The notes below the pieces were generated by a model, which was not told where the DNA came from, searched no databases, and saw only the letters and a program-made list of their open reading frames with translations. From Thoreauomyces humboldtii (Eukaryota; Chytridiomycota; Chytridiomycetes; Spizellomycetales; Powellomycetaceae), in assembly GCA_027596035.1 (NCBI GenBank), contig JADGJA010000049.1, positions 1 through 56,683 on the forward strand: DNA of 56,683 nucleotides, read 5' to 3'. The translations under genes and the position numbers were made by a program. Of this stretch, positions 31,369 through 43,342 are shown in pieces (position 1 is the first letter of the stretch; each line of letters starts with the position of its first letter).

Positions 31369-34300
31369 CTAAGCTTTCCGGTATGCCAATTTTAGTACAA
31401 CGGATCCTCCAGCAACGTCGCGCAACCCGAGCGTGATGGGTTCCGTTTCTTTTTCGCCGTAGTACTCTCTGAAAACAAGAAGTTGGCGTTAAACCTGAGG
31501 CTGCGTGCATCGTTTCGTGTTCTGATTCAACCTACAGGAAGTCCAACCCGATCTCTGCCTGTCCCAAATAATCTATGAACAAGAAGCTGCATTAGCACTG
31601 TGTGCGCAAATGAACAACTGTGGCCGACGCACCATCTTGAGAATAGCGATCATAGTTGTAAAGGGACACTTTCAGTGTCTCGTCCAAACTCAGGACGGAG
31701 AAAACGAGGGCTTGGTTCCACCGAGGCGTGCGGGAGTTTACGGTGCGAGTCTTGACCTGCTGCCGATTCAGCTGCACTCGAGCAAAGATCTCCATCTTGT
31801 GGCCTAAAAAACCTGGTTAGTATTTCAAGGAGGCGTGCAGCTTGGCGTCCAGCAACGCACCCTTGTTGACGCCCGCCAGCTCCTTAGCCTCCATAACCTG
31901 GACCTGGAGAGTTCCGATCGGTTGACCGTACTCCCACTTGCCCCCCTTCCACGCCCCTTCGCTCTTCTGCTTTTCGGCTACAAAGTATTGCCGACACTGC
32001 TCCTCTATCACGTTCATCCATTTGCGTTTCGCGGCCACCGAAGAAGCGCGGACCGTCACGGCGTCTTGGCCGTGAACGATCTGGAAGCAGCATTCGTCGA
32101 TGGGACCGGAATCGCGACCGAGCTTGTGGATGTCCCGCACCGCAATCTCGTTCAGAGGCATAGGCTATGTAATATTGTGAAACACATCAGCCTGCCGAAG
32201 AGTTGCCAACCCGTCCGGTTAACCGATGATCATACCTTCCGGTAAAGTCCGAACTGATGGCCCCTAATGCCCCGTTCCTGCTTGCTTTTTGGTTGCGCAA
32301 GTAAAAGAACATCGTTGAACAGGTAGCCGTGCAGTTTCCGCCCACTCTTGTTTTTGCTCAGATCGCCTTCGTGAATGAAGATTCGGGGCCCGAGAACACG
32401 CGTTGCGGCTGCAAGATCGAGTTTATGCTCCTGAATGCGTCAAACAGGTTAAACCTGGAAAGACGGTAGCGCAGCTCACTAGATGATTACCTCGTCACAC
32501 GTGAGGTCCAAGACCTGTGAGACCTCGATCAGCTTTTCCCTGCTTTCCCGCTCCCTTGCTGCAGAGTTGACAAGTTCCGCTTCCCGTTCGGCCATCGCCA
32601 GCGCACGGACGACCGGTTCGTGATCCGGATGCATTTTCGGGGTGAAGTGAAGCACCTGCTTTAGGAGCAGCGAATACCTTGTTATCCGTTGCATGGGTTG
32701 CAGTAGGAACGAAGAAAGATCGAGTGATCGACACAGACGGTTGTTTCGCTGCTCGTGTTTCAAAAACTCTGCAAGCCGAGGGTTCTCGCCTCGAAGCTTC
32801 TGCAAAAGTTTCAGAGCATTGCCGAAGTTGCCACAGTAAATCTCATAGACCGAGAGCGACGACGCATGTCGACAGAACATCTCGCCAATGGCGTCAATGA
32901 TGTAATCCTGTTCAGCCTGAATGGCTTCAAAATCCGAAAGGATTACTGCGTTTACCATCTTGATGTCTTCGATGTTGCAGAAGATCGAGGCGAGGTCCGT
33001 CGGGGACATCAGGGATCCCATCGCGCTGTAAAATATATGGCAGATGGATTCCAGATCTCGCACATAAGACTGCTCGGTTGTGATGAGCTCGTAGATCGCT
33101 TCCTGCCGCTTCCGCTCATCAAGAGGAATGCTCTGCAACCGTTGAGGATCAACCTTTGTAGCCCAGGCGGTAGAGACCTGCCCGGGTTGGATCGAGAAGC
33201 TGGTGCTCTTCGTCATCCCTTTGTTTTGCGTTTGGCTATCCATGTCTAGGTCGTCGTAGCTACCCTTCCGGGAATGCTGAGCAGAGTGGATTTCGCCGTC
33301 ATCGTCGTGCACGCCAAGCGACTGTATGGTAAAGGAACCAGACTGAGGCAGCATGTACTGCTTTGTCTTAAGGGGAAGCGGAGGCGTCGCGTAGCCTGCC
33401 ATCGCACCAGAACCGGGTTCGTAAAATGAGCTCTGAGCCGAGGAGACTGCGCTGTTGCTGCCACTATTGCCCCCTCCTCCGAGTGAGGTCATCCAAGGTG
33501 GTATCGCACTCGGTGATTTAGCCGTAGGGGATCCCTTGTTCGATATGACGGGTCGTTCTTCCAGATATGTGACAGGGACCAGCCCCGTCTCACCCCTAGC
33601 ATTCTCGACTTTCCACCATTCTGCATCCGTCTTTTCGAGAACCGATACTGTTTCACCCACTCGCATGGAAACCTCATCAGGATGCTGCGTTTCGTAATCC
33701 CAAAGCGCGCTAGCTGTCGACAGGGCTCGTGCGTCTAGCATGGAAGGAGTCGGCGCGCGCATGGGTGGATCTACGTAGAGTTGACCGATGAGCTTGTGGA
33801 GAAAACTACAACACTCCTAAGTGACTTACCAGAAGGTGGTACCAGCCCATCTTCAATCTTCTCCACGTAGGTCCGCGGGAACCATCCCGATTGTCCCAGA
33901 TGTCGACCATATAGCCAATCACCCTCCTCTCGCTCTACCTCAATAACATCTCCAATGTCCAGGCGCAAGTCGTCCGAACCGGCCGGTTCATACACAAACT
34001 GCGCTCGCGACTTATACATGAAGTCGTTCTCGGCGGCTGAGGTGACAATGGTTGGATTTGGCGTGGGGTCTGATGACGTTTGATTCGCCACGACTACGTT
34101 CAAACATGTCAGCAACTCCACTTGTGAACGGCCGGTGTTGACACGCCGCTTACCTTCTGTCATCGCGCTAAGTCCAGCTGCAAACTTGTCAGAGAACACA
34201 TCGCTCAAGGTTTTGATTGCTCGAGACGCCGAGGTCACTGTGCCAGTCGTCGGCGCGGTTCCGGTAAACGGACCCCCGTGTGCACTTCGAGCAGAAGGAA

Positions 34301-37300
34301 GGGCGGCCATATGATCCGCGCGCTCGCGAGATTCCTCGACAATCTCCCAGTCACTATCAGGTCCGCTGCTGATACTGGACGTAGGGAGAGGTGACACCGG
34401 TCCTATCCGGTCGGAGTGAGAGATATCAACGGGCGTTCCAAAAATATGAGCCATGCCGCCCTGGAGATTCTTGATCCGGCTCGAGACATTCCCAACACTC
34501 TGTACGGGTCCGCCAGAGACCACAAGCGAGGCCTTTCTGGCTCCGACATCGACAGGATTGAGTTTCTTGGCGGGGTTTGTTGCGGAGCTTGAGGCTTGAG
34601 GTTTGAGAGCCGAAGGCGGCCGAACGAAACTGGCTGATCCTGGAAGAGGAGGAGGGGGCGGAGGAGGAGGAGGAATCCCATTAGGTGAAGCAAGATTTGT
34701 CACTAACGCGGAACTTGATAGCGCAACCGGCGGTGGCGGAGGCGAAACCGGGGTTGATGTTGCACTATTCTGGCTGGGGTTTGTGACAATAGGCGAGGCA
34801 GGAGACTTGAAGCGATCCAATCCCGAAACTCTTCGGGGAACAGAAGGTGGAGATGCTCGACTCCTTTTCTCTTGCTCGTCTCGAATGCGCTTTTGTTCGG
34901 CTAGAACCTCTTGTTCTCGCTGGCGAATCTTTTCCATCGCGGATGGCGCTCCCGATTTGTAGGGAACGCTGGGGGCTGGCTGGCCACGGGGGCCGGACAG
35001 AGCAGCATTGACTCCAGCGCCGATGCTGCTCTTTCTTGGGACAGGAACGGCCACGCCAACGTTACCTGCCCCCGAACGAAAATCCGCTCCAAAAACTTCG
35101 GCCTCCTGCTCCTTCATCCTGCGCATCGCGCGATCAACCTCGTCTTCTTCCTCGTCTTGTTTCGGAGTCGGAAAAGGCTCCGGTACGGATGTGTTTGGTG
35201 ACGACGGCTGACCCCTGCCCGTCGCTGGTGCTGCGCTAGTGGCAAACGGATTTTTCGTATCCACCGAGGACGGTGTTGATGGAAGGGAAGCCCCTGCAAG
35301 CTTTGCCGCTTGCCGATCTCTCACAGCTCGTATAGCTGCTTCTGCTTGTGCAACAACATCGTTGATAGTGCCGGGCTGCGAAGTCGACTGCGGCGATTTT
35401 AAGGGGGAGGTTGCGCCATTGCTGGCGAGTTGACGTGATGGAACGATTTGAGCCGGAGAAAAGAAATCGAAGGCGCGCGGGGCATTCGATGAAGCTAGTG
35501 GGGGCGGAATGGGGGGAGCCGGCGGGCGAGTAGTCGACAGTGGGGTTAGCTTTGAAATCTGCGGCGTGCTTTCGGGGAGCGATGAGGTGGCAGCGGACGG
35601 TGTCGAGTCGAAGGGTGAGGGGACGGGTGGCGATGAAACGCGGGGACTAGCTGCTGAAGTATAATCACGACTTGGCTCTGACGAATCCACATTGCTCGGG
35701 CGTGACTCCCCCGAGTACGAGGATCGTGTAGATGAAGGGAAAGCGCCTTTCGCCAGTTCATCAAGAAAGCTCCGAACGTCCTTGCTTCGGATCCCGACGC
35801 CTTGCTCAAACTTCAGCTTCTCCTGCATCGGAGGTTCCCATCCACGAGTCGGGCTGGCAGAGTGGAGTGAAGCCTTCCCAGCGGAATCCCGAATTTTTCC
35901 GACGATGATGCGAGTTCGGTCGGCTGCGGCATCTATATCCTTCAGTTTCCGCGCCTTCTCCTCTTCAATCTGAGCGATGCTAGGAGCCCGTGGTGCATTG
36001 CCTGACGGACCAGCGGGTGCAGCGGTTGGCGCACTGACTCCCAAAGCGGCCATGCGCGCGGCCAAGAGAGCTGCCGCCTTGTTTTGCAGAGCATCAGGCC
36101 CACTGGGGTTAGCCCCTGGACCCCCTTCCGCAGTACCGGCCGCGGACCGCGCCCTTTCCAATTTTTTGTCCGCATAAGAGTTAACGAGCTGTCTGCAGTT
36201 CTGCAGCAGGACTCTGATCTCCCCATCGATCTTCTCAGCTCTGTCGGTCACGTTGACGCGAGCAGACCCGCCGCTGACCGCCCCGGAAGTTGGACCCTTG
36301 GCGCGTTGGCTGTCTTCATGAAATTGTCGAGCCTCCCGCTTCAAGCGATCAATATCCATCTGATGCTGGGTAGCAGTCTTATTGGCGATCGCTGTTGCCT
36401 CTTTGACTTGCGCAAGCTCACGACGCTTTTCTTCCACCTGAGCAGCAATTAACTTTCGGGAAGTCTCTTCGGCATCGCGCTGCATCTGCAATTTACGTCG
36501 TTCATTCAGGTTGGGCGAAGTCGAAGCAAAGCCTCCTAGAGGGTCCGCAACGCCGAAAAGATTGGGCATAGAACCTGCGGGACTGTTCCGTCGCGAGTTC
36601 GACTTCTTGTTGACGATATCACTCATGATCTGTGTTTTAGCCAGGTTGGTCAACGAGTCCAACTCCCGAGTTGAAGGAGGAATGAGGTTCGATGGAAGAG
36701 TCTGGGGAAGATCTTTTCCATTGAGTTTCTGGTAAACGAGGTGCATTGCAACGGCGAACTCATCAGCATTGAGTTTGCCGTGCTTTTGCATGTCCGCAAG
36801 ATGCCATATATGACCGAGTATCCCGTCAGGCAGACCAGATTGAGTGAAGATATTTCGAGCTCGATCTCCCGAAATATACCCAGAGTTCTGAGGGTCCCAA
36901 ACTTTGAAGATTGAGTCATATTGAGCCTTCTCGGTAGCATCGATAGCCCAATTACGATTGCCGTTCGACGGCTGCTGTGAGGCTTGGGCAACCAACGGTC
37001 CGGCAAATCCGTCCAGAACAGTGACGCCCGACGGCACGCCATGGAAGGAGGATGTACGGGAGCTTCCGCCACTTTGCTGTGCAAGGCTCGGTGCTCGATA
37101 TGCAATGTTTTGTCCGTATGCAGGCGAGGACATGCCTGTGGACTGCGGTGTCATGTAACCAGCACTCCCATAACTGCTCCCGCCAGTCGAGTGCACGCTA
37201 ACAGGTCCGGGATTGTTGGTCAAGTGGCTCGGAAGAGCGGAAAGGGCATTGTACGCCTGCTGACCTCCCAAAAGTGGCTGCTGCTGGCCCGGACTGATTT

Positions 37301-37953
37301 GCTGATTCATCCTTCCAAGGTTAGCATTGGATGCAGAGAGCTGCTGTGCAACAGTTTCAGGCAACTGATGGGGTGGCATCGTCCCGCCTCTAGCGAGCTT
37401 GGCCAAATGCATTGCCAAGCAAAATTCCGCGAACGTTAGAGACGTAGGAGTGGAGGATGCGCAGAGAGTCCTACGATCATTAAGATCAGTATGTGTAGTG
37501 CGAGAAAACGAGGAGTTCAAGCTACGGTATACCATATCCTTGCGAGGACTTCATTCGGAAGTCCGGATTGGAGCAGGAAGGAACGAGCCGCGGTTGCTGA
37601 GATGACCACAACGGTGAGCAGCTGCAGAAAAACACGACAGCACCCAGAAGAAGTCCTACCAGCCAGCTGTCCCGAAGCCGATGGTCCCGCTTGTTTGAAA
37701 TAGTTCTCATAGCCGACGAGGTCATTGTGGTCGATGAACGGCAGACTCACTGCCAAAGCATTGTCAGTCGGGCTGCGAACGATGCAAGCGGTTGCTGTCA
37801 CGAGGCACCTTGAGAAACAATGGAGCCGCCTGATTGGCCTTCCGCGCCAGACTGCTGCTGCTGCTGTTGCTGCTGCTGCCAAGCGGCCTGAGGATAGCCC
37901 GAGTTCTGATTGTATCCCTGACCACCACCTTGCCCGTGACCCTGATACGCCAT
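31369..37953 (-). CDS. Intersectin, long form (EH-EH-coiled coil-SH3-SH3-DH-PH-C2)
   Basis: A scaffold for clathrin-mediated endocytosis with Rho/Cdc42 exchange activity. Start [12 protein letters not shown] leads to a poly-Gln stretch. EH domain 1: [53 protein letters not shown] domain 2: [57 protein letters not shown] coiled coil ([20 protein letters not shown]) and a long Pro/Ser-rich region with nine prolines follow. SH3 domains: [20 protein letters not shown]...[11 protein letters not shown] and [20 protein letters not shown]...[12 protein letters not shown] domain: [41 protein letters not shown] domain: [11 protein letters not shown] to [20 protein letters not shown]2: [29 protein letters not shown], ending [12 protein letters not shown] at 31369. 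Animal forms carry five SH3 domains; this has two, close to the fungal relative Cin1. Confidence 0.93.
37853..37882 (-). repeat. CAG/CTG triplet tract coding poly-Gln
   Basis: A CTG-rich tract (plus strand) interrupted by TTG encodes about nine glutamines in the N-terminus of the intersectin on the minus strand. Such tracts vary in length between strains. Confidence 0.7.
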
Positions 37954-38458
37954 CTCTCTTCGACCTCACAAAGGCAGATGAGAGATACAGGAGATGGAGT
38001 AAAAGAGTTCTCCTGCTGCTGCGGTCAAGAAGCGGCAATACTGCACGCGCTTTCCAAGTTGAGCGGAATGGGCCGCGACGATGCGCAAGGCTGCCGTGTG
38101 TGGAATACGTTGTCAAAGATATCCCTCTCTGGAGGACCTCGGGGGGGGGGGTTGCGGATGTACTCTGGTGACTCTGAGCGAATGTGAAGACCAACGTTTG
38201 ATGTACTGGCGATGTGACCTTGTGCCGTGCGGTCGAAGGGACACCGTCGAGCAAACTGTCAGGGTGAACGACGGACGACGACATAGCGAAAGGAAAGTGG
38301 AGGTGCACAGCCACAACAGCAAGCCTGTGTGTGTGTGACTCATCGTCAAACCGGCTCATCATCTCTGCTCACACCTTCCCGTCTCGCTTCTCGACCGTTC
38401 AAGATCACTCTACCTTGGTAGATCCACTCACAACCAAATCTCTCGTGTGCAGTTCCAC
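37954..38458. promoter_or_regulatory. Divergent promoter region between intersectin and the peptidase
   Basis: About 500 bases between two divergent starts. It holds a G homopolymer of about ten bases near 38141-38150 and a short TGTGTGTG tract at 38328-38337. No gene or TATA box is evident. Confidence 0.4.
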
Positions 38459-40923
38459 ATGACACCTTCCACTCCTGCCGGGGCTCCCCTTGAAGGCGGG
38501 GGATCAATCATGACAGGCCTGTACAAGTCGATCTCAGGCTTTCCGACCTTTCTCTCCGCTCAGGTGTTTCCTGACAAGGAGGACAAAGCAAGCGCCAGGC
38601 TCCTCGTCGAGGCCTCGGTTCGGGATCTCCACCTCAACAAGCGTCGTCGCATAGCGACAGAGGTCGGCATCTCACAGGGCGGAAGCGTCGCCGTCCAGGG
38701 CTTCACGTCGGAATCGGAGGCTGCCGGACTCATCGCCCAGTTCGCGGACGGTCGCTGGGTTCGTCAGCGAACCGTGGAGGAAAAGGATAAGAAGCGCAGA
38801 TTCATCGAGGTCTGGAAGTCGGGACTCGTCGTCAGCTCGATCGAAGTCACGGACGTGCACGGGGAGTTCTACTCAGACGGTAAACGATCGGAGGACCTTC
38901 CATTCGACACTTTTCTCCGAGCCTGGACGAATCGGCTGAACAACTTCCGACCGCAGACACGTTCGGATCCATCAGACTGTCCTTCTCCGAGAAGAAGCTA
39001 GTCTACGTTGCTGAACGGAAGGAGGCTGACGCGAAGACCTGGGAGAAGTTCGTCTACAAACCCGACTGGGGCGAAAAGTTTGCGAAACGTGCCGCGCCCT
39101 CGATCGTGGTCGCCGACCTTGACACCGAAGAGGTCCTCGTCCTGCCGCATCAAGAGAACCTGGCCCTCGGACAGGTTCAGTTTGGTCCTGATGATGAAAC
39201 GTTGATCTTCTGGGGCCTCAAGACCTTCCCTCGGCAGGTACTGAACTCCGGAAGCGCGCGAATCCGCCAGCGCATGCGTTCTGACCTTGGCAGTTGATTT
39301 CCTCGCCTTTTTCGCTGGAAGTACGGAATCCTGTTTTGTCCAAACCGAGTCAGCGGAATTTACCAGACGGATCTGGAAGGAGGCAATCTCACCCAGCTGA
39401 GCTCCCCGAATGTAGCTGCCCGCTCTCCTCGTTTGGACGCCACCAGCAGGACACTGTTCTGGCTGGAGAACGACACCGGAGGCCCGCATTTTACATGTGC
39501 TCGTCTGATGGCGAGATCTTTGAAGGACGGCGCAATTCGCGTAGTTCTCCCGGAAGTGAAGAAAGCCGAATTGAATGGGTTTCCGGGACTCTTCACTGAC
39601 CGTCTGCCTACATCGTGCGTGGCTGGATCCGGAGATGCGCAGTGGATCTTTAGCTCTACCACTTGGCGGAGCAGAAAGTCTATCATTGCCATCAATGTCA
39701 AGTCTGGTGCAGTGATGGACCTGGCACCTACGAAAGAAACCGGATCCTGGTCCTTCCTTGCTCTGAATGGTGATTGGATCGTCGGGACGCGTAGTGCGCC
39801 TGAAACCCCTCACGCAGTTGTAAGTGCCGATTGAACGCGTTAGCTATCGCGATTCATGCATGCGCTGACTTATGCGGACTCCCAATCATGCTTCAGTACA
39901 TCGGCAAGCTCCAGCTTTCATCCGATGCTGCTCGTGCAGAGTTCCACGTCGCACACGCGCCATCAGACGCCCCGGTCGCTATCAAGTCCCGAACGATCAC
40001 ATATTCTGAACGTTCAAACATCCTTGAGGCGATCCTGCTCACGCCATCGGGAGACCAAGCAAAGACGTTGCTCTAGGGCTCTAAGCCTCCATTGCTCATC
40101 TTTCCTCACGGTGGGCCCCACGGTAGCTTTGCGACGGAATTCTACTCCAGCAATTACTGTCTTGCAAGAGCAGGTTTCGCTGTCGCCATGATCAACTACA
40201 GAGGATCTACGGGTTTTGGAAAGGACGGTATCGACAGCCTCGTCGGCAAAGTCGGCGATCTCGATGTCGAGGACTGTCAGTACATTGCGGAGAAGCTTCG
40301 CACCTCCGGTGAGGTGGATCCCGCTCGCGTCGCTGTGTGGGGCGGGAGTCACGGAGGTTTCCTTACCGGTGAGCATCCTGCATGGAGTTTCACTGCCAAC
40401 TCCTCAGAACACTGACTCCGATACACCCTTCAGCCTGGCTGGTCGGCAAGTTCCCTGATTACTATAAGGCTGCCGTCCTGCGAAACCCGGTCATCAACAT
40501 GGGGTCCAACCTGGCGCAAAGCGATATTCCTGATTGGTCCTTGGCGGAAGCAGGCATTGACTACGATCTCGACCACCCGCCGCTCATCACCCCGGATATC
40601 TATGAGAAGACGTGGGCAATGTCCCCTATGAGCGTAGCAGCAGCAGTCAAGACACCGTGTCTTGTGATGCTAGGGGATTCGGATCGACGGGTGCCCAATT
40701 ACGAAGGCCTGAATTGGTTTTACTACTTGAAAGGGAGAAACGTTGACGCTCGGTATGTTGAAAAGAAAAACGAAAAGGATGGAAACTGTTTACATTCGCT
40801 GAAAGCCAAAATCATTCGGGCAGAGCAATGATGTTTTCCGACAACGGTCATGCGCTAGACGGCGTTGAAGCTGAGAAACTTGGATTGGAAGCTATCGCAG
40901 CTTTCTTCGTTGAGCATGTCTAA
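38459..40923 (+). CDS. Acylaminoacyl-peptidase (S9C serine peptidase), with an in-frame TAG
   Basis: This enzyme removes N-acylated amino acids from peptides in the cytosol. The N-terminal propeller part includes FYSDDTFGSIRLSFSEKKLV (joined by an intron ending near 38957), YVAERKEADAKTWEKF, and ALGQVQFGPDDETLIFWGL. The C-terminal alpha/beta hydrolase domain is complete: LLIFPHGGPHGSF (oxyanion region), INYRGSTGFGKDGIDSL, the nucleophile elbow VWGGSHGGFLT with Ser at 40346-40348, the Asp in VMLGDSDRRVPN, and the His in FSDNGHALDGVEAEKL at 40849-40851, ending FVEHV-stop. A TAG at 40074-40076 interrupts the frame between SGDQAKTLL and GSKPPLLIFPHG; both sides are in the same frame and no intron of credible size removes it. 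The last 80 coding bases are duplicated just downstream. The gene is otherwise well preserved. Confidence 0.88.
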
Positions 40924-41098
40924 ATGAACAGTGTGGGCGTTTAATATCCATTTCAAGATGGAAACACCGACAACGGTCATGCGCTAGACGGCATTGAAAC
41001 TGAGAAACTTGGGTTGGAAGCTCCGCAGCTTCCTTCGTTGAGCATGCCTAAATGAACAGCATGGGCGTTTAATATCCACTTCAAGATGGAAACAGTTG
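40841..41098 (+). repeat. 129-base tandem duplication of the peptidase 3' end
   Basis: Bases 40841-40969 are repeated from 40970 with about 92% identity. The unit starts at the codons for the catalytic His region (ACAACGGTCATGCGCTAGAC) and runs through the stop codon and 45 bases of 3' flank. The second copy lacks a base or two and lies behind the stop codon, so it is not translated. Confidence 0.85.
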
Positions 41099-41348
41099 TA
41101 ATCTCAGAAGATCACGCTCTCCATGATACTCTGCTTACAATTATATACTACTTCCGAGACCCCCTCCCGAGGGCTCCCCCTCCATACCAATGGAAACCCA
41201 ATCTGCTTTCGAGCCCCGCAGCTGTTGATAAACATCGACAGACCGTTTAACGTCGCGAGAATGCGTGCCAACGACAAATTATATTCAGAGCGGAAGCAAC
41301 GATACGATGGGAGGGGTCTAGGCAGAGCTAGACGATTTTTATGTTACT

Positions 41349-43048
41349 CTACATGACCTTGTCTTCCCAAGAAGTATACGCCACTACGCAGATCGCCTTG
41401 AGATCCGGTTGCGCGGAGAGAGCCTAAATAACACCTGTACGTCAGCCATCTGTACGCAACTGCAAATCATTCACCAAAACAGATCTCCTCGAACGTTTAC
41501 CTCAAGAAAGATGTTCGGCACCCCGTTAACAATATGATGCACGAGTCGACTGACGACCGGCACGACTCCTGCCAATGGGAGAACCTTTCCTCGCGGCGCT
41601 GAGGTCGTTTCTTGTGCAACCGGCGCATCCCCTTCTGCCACTTCCACTACTGCAGACTTCGGAATCTCGTATGACTGCTCGACGTGGAAGGTCGGTCGTA
41701 TTTGCTTGAAGAGGAGGTCAAAGGCCTCATCGAAGCAGGAGGTGACGACCCTTCGGAAGTCAGGGCTGATAGGCACGAGATGCGAATCAGTAGAGCTGTG
41801 CTGCCCCAGCAGCAAAAGATCGCTGTACCTGTCGAGAAAGTCCCGCGTTTCGTTGAGCAGGTCGGTGAGGTCCGCATCCATATTGAACCCATCTTCGTCG
41901 GCGCCGCCTGCCCTCAGGACTTCTTCCTCGCTTCCTTCCTTCGGCAGCAAGAACGAGCTTATGCTCTCGCTGTGAACTTGACCATGAGATGACGCGTGTT
42001 GCTCTCCCTCCCTCCCTGATAGCGACGTACCTGAAGTTCCCATCAGCATCATGCTCCACCTGTTGCCGCACTTTGCCGATAATCTCGATCATGGAGTCGT
42101 ATGTTATAGACTCTTTCAGAGACATGCTGACATCGCAGCGTTAGCCGATTGTTAACAACAAAAAAAACTGTTCTAGAGCCCAATCTCACCTTCCGACCAC
42201 CTTTTCTACTGCCGTCTGCACGCGCTCGACGCATTGCCTCCATCCCACGTTCAATACGTACCAACTGAACGTGAGGTACTTGCGCTCTGTTCGATCCGAT
42301 ACACCCTTCCGCCCTCCGCTGCCCGTGGTGCTTCCAACGGAGCCCTTGATAACCTGCTCGCGATCCACCTGCGAGAATGCCATCACACTGTCCAGGTAGA
42401 AGAACCGACCGAGGAGGTTGAGCTGGAGATGTGTGAACACAATCAGGAGCGTCACAAGGTAAACGGATGCAATGGTGCGCGTAAAGCCTAAACCGGCCAA
42501 GGGTCGTCTTAGTGTCATGCTTCTTGCCATGTTGCGGACTGGTGGATGTTGGAGCACACGCACTCAGGATCTTGAGCTCCTGCCAGAGCTCGATCTTCTG
42601 CCTTTTCTGTCTTTCCACAGCCTCTGCGGTTTCCGCGGCCGAATCCTCCCCAGGTTCCAGGACTGACTTTGCCTGTCGGCTCTGCTGCAACTTTGCCGTG
42701 ATGAGCTCCACGTTGAGCTTTTCGAAGAGGTTCTCTCCGAGCGTCGGCAGCAGCGACCCGACCGCAAACGTGCAGTCCTGGAGGTTTTGCTCAAACCGTC
42801 GCTTGACGCTAAGGAGAATGGACGAGATCAATATGCTACTTCGGCTTGCCTTGACGAGGCTCCGGCCCTTGAGTAGCTTACTTTGACTTTGCGGTCTGCT
42901 CGAGATCTCGTTTTTGTTGGTATTCTGCCCATTTCCACTGAGCATACTTCAAGAGCATGTACCCGCTCCCAACAGTCCCTCCGAGCCAGTAAAACTTGCG
43001 CCTGTTGCGGCTGGCGAAGCCTTGGAGTGCTGTTCCTACTCCGCTCAT
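41349..43048 (-). CDS. PEX3: Peroxisomal biogenesis factor 3 (PEX3)
   Basis: Pex3 is the membrane anchor that docks Pex19 with its cargo and starts peroxisome membrane formation. N-terminus: MSGVGTALQGFASRNRRKFY with the basic patch, then one membrane helix (WLGGTVGSGYMLLKYA). Then RRFEQNLQDCTFAVGSLLPT and LGENLFEKLNVELITAKLQQ, the Pex19-binding helix region, and QKRQKIELWQELKILS. After an intron FTRTIASVYLVTLLIVFTHL, QLNLLGRFFYLDSVMAFSQV is strongly family-like. Later blocks include YLTFSWYVLNVGWRQCVERV, AGGADEDGFNMDADLTDLLN, and LAGVVPVVSRLVHHIVNGVP, ending SWEDKVM-stop at 41349. An in-frame Met 16 codons upstream (MPEAFRF, 43096) is possible, but the chosen start fits the usual length. About five introns are needed. 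Confidence 0.92.
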
Positions 43049-43342
43049 GTCGTGCTTTGGAAACTCTCGTCTGCGGAAACGGAACGCTTCGGGCAAGGTG
43101 TCTCGCGTGCGGATGGAAAGGACAGGCAGTGGCGCGGTATCTAATGCTCATGAGTCATGCCATCTGGGTTTGCAACCAATACGATTTCTATGAGAGACGG
43201 CATTATTTCTTCTTCTTACGCCAAAAGGGCTTCAAGTGGGGTCAATTAACCCCCGCTTGAACTCCGGATACAAGTAAGAGGTCGAGAAGTACAGAGCTAT
43301 GTACAAAAAGTCGGTGTCGTGGTATCTGAGCGGGGGAAGTAG
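43049..43342. other. Intergenic region
   Basis: About 290 bases between PEX3 (-) and the stop codon of the UNC13-family gene (-). It should contain the PEX3 promoter. I see no gene or clear motif. Confidence 0.4.

Noticed and set aside
40074..40076. Reassigned UAG codon in this organism
   Set aside because: Several well-supported genes in the window end with TAG at the expected C-terminus, so general reassignment is not credible.
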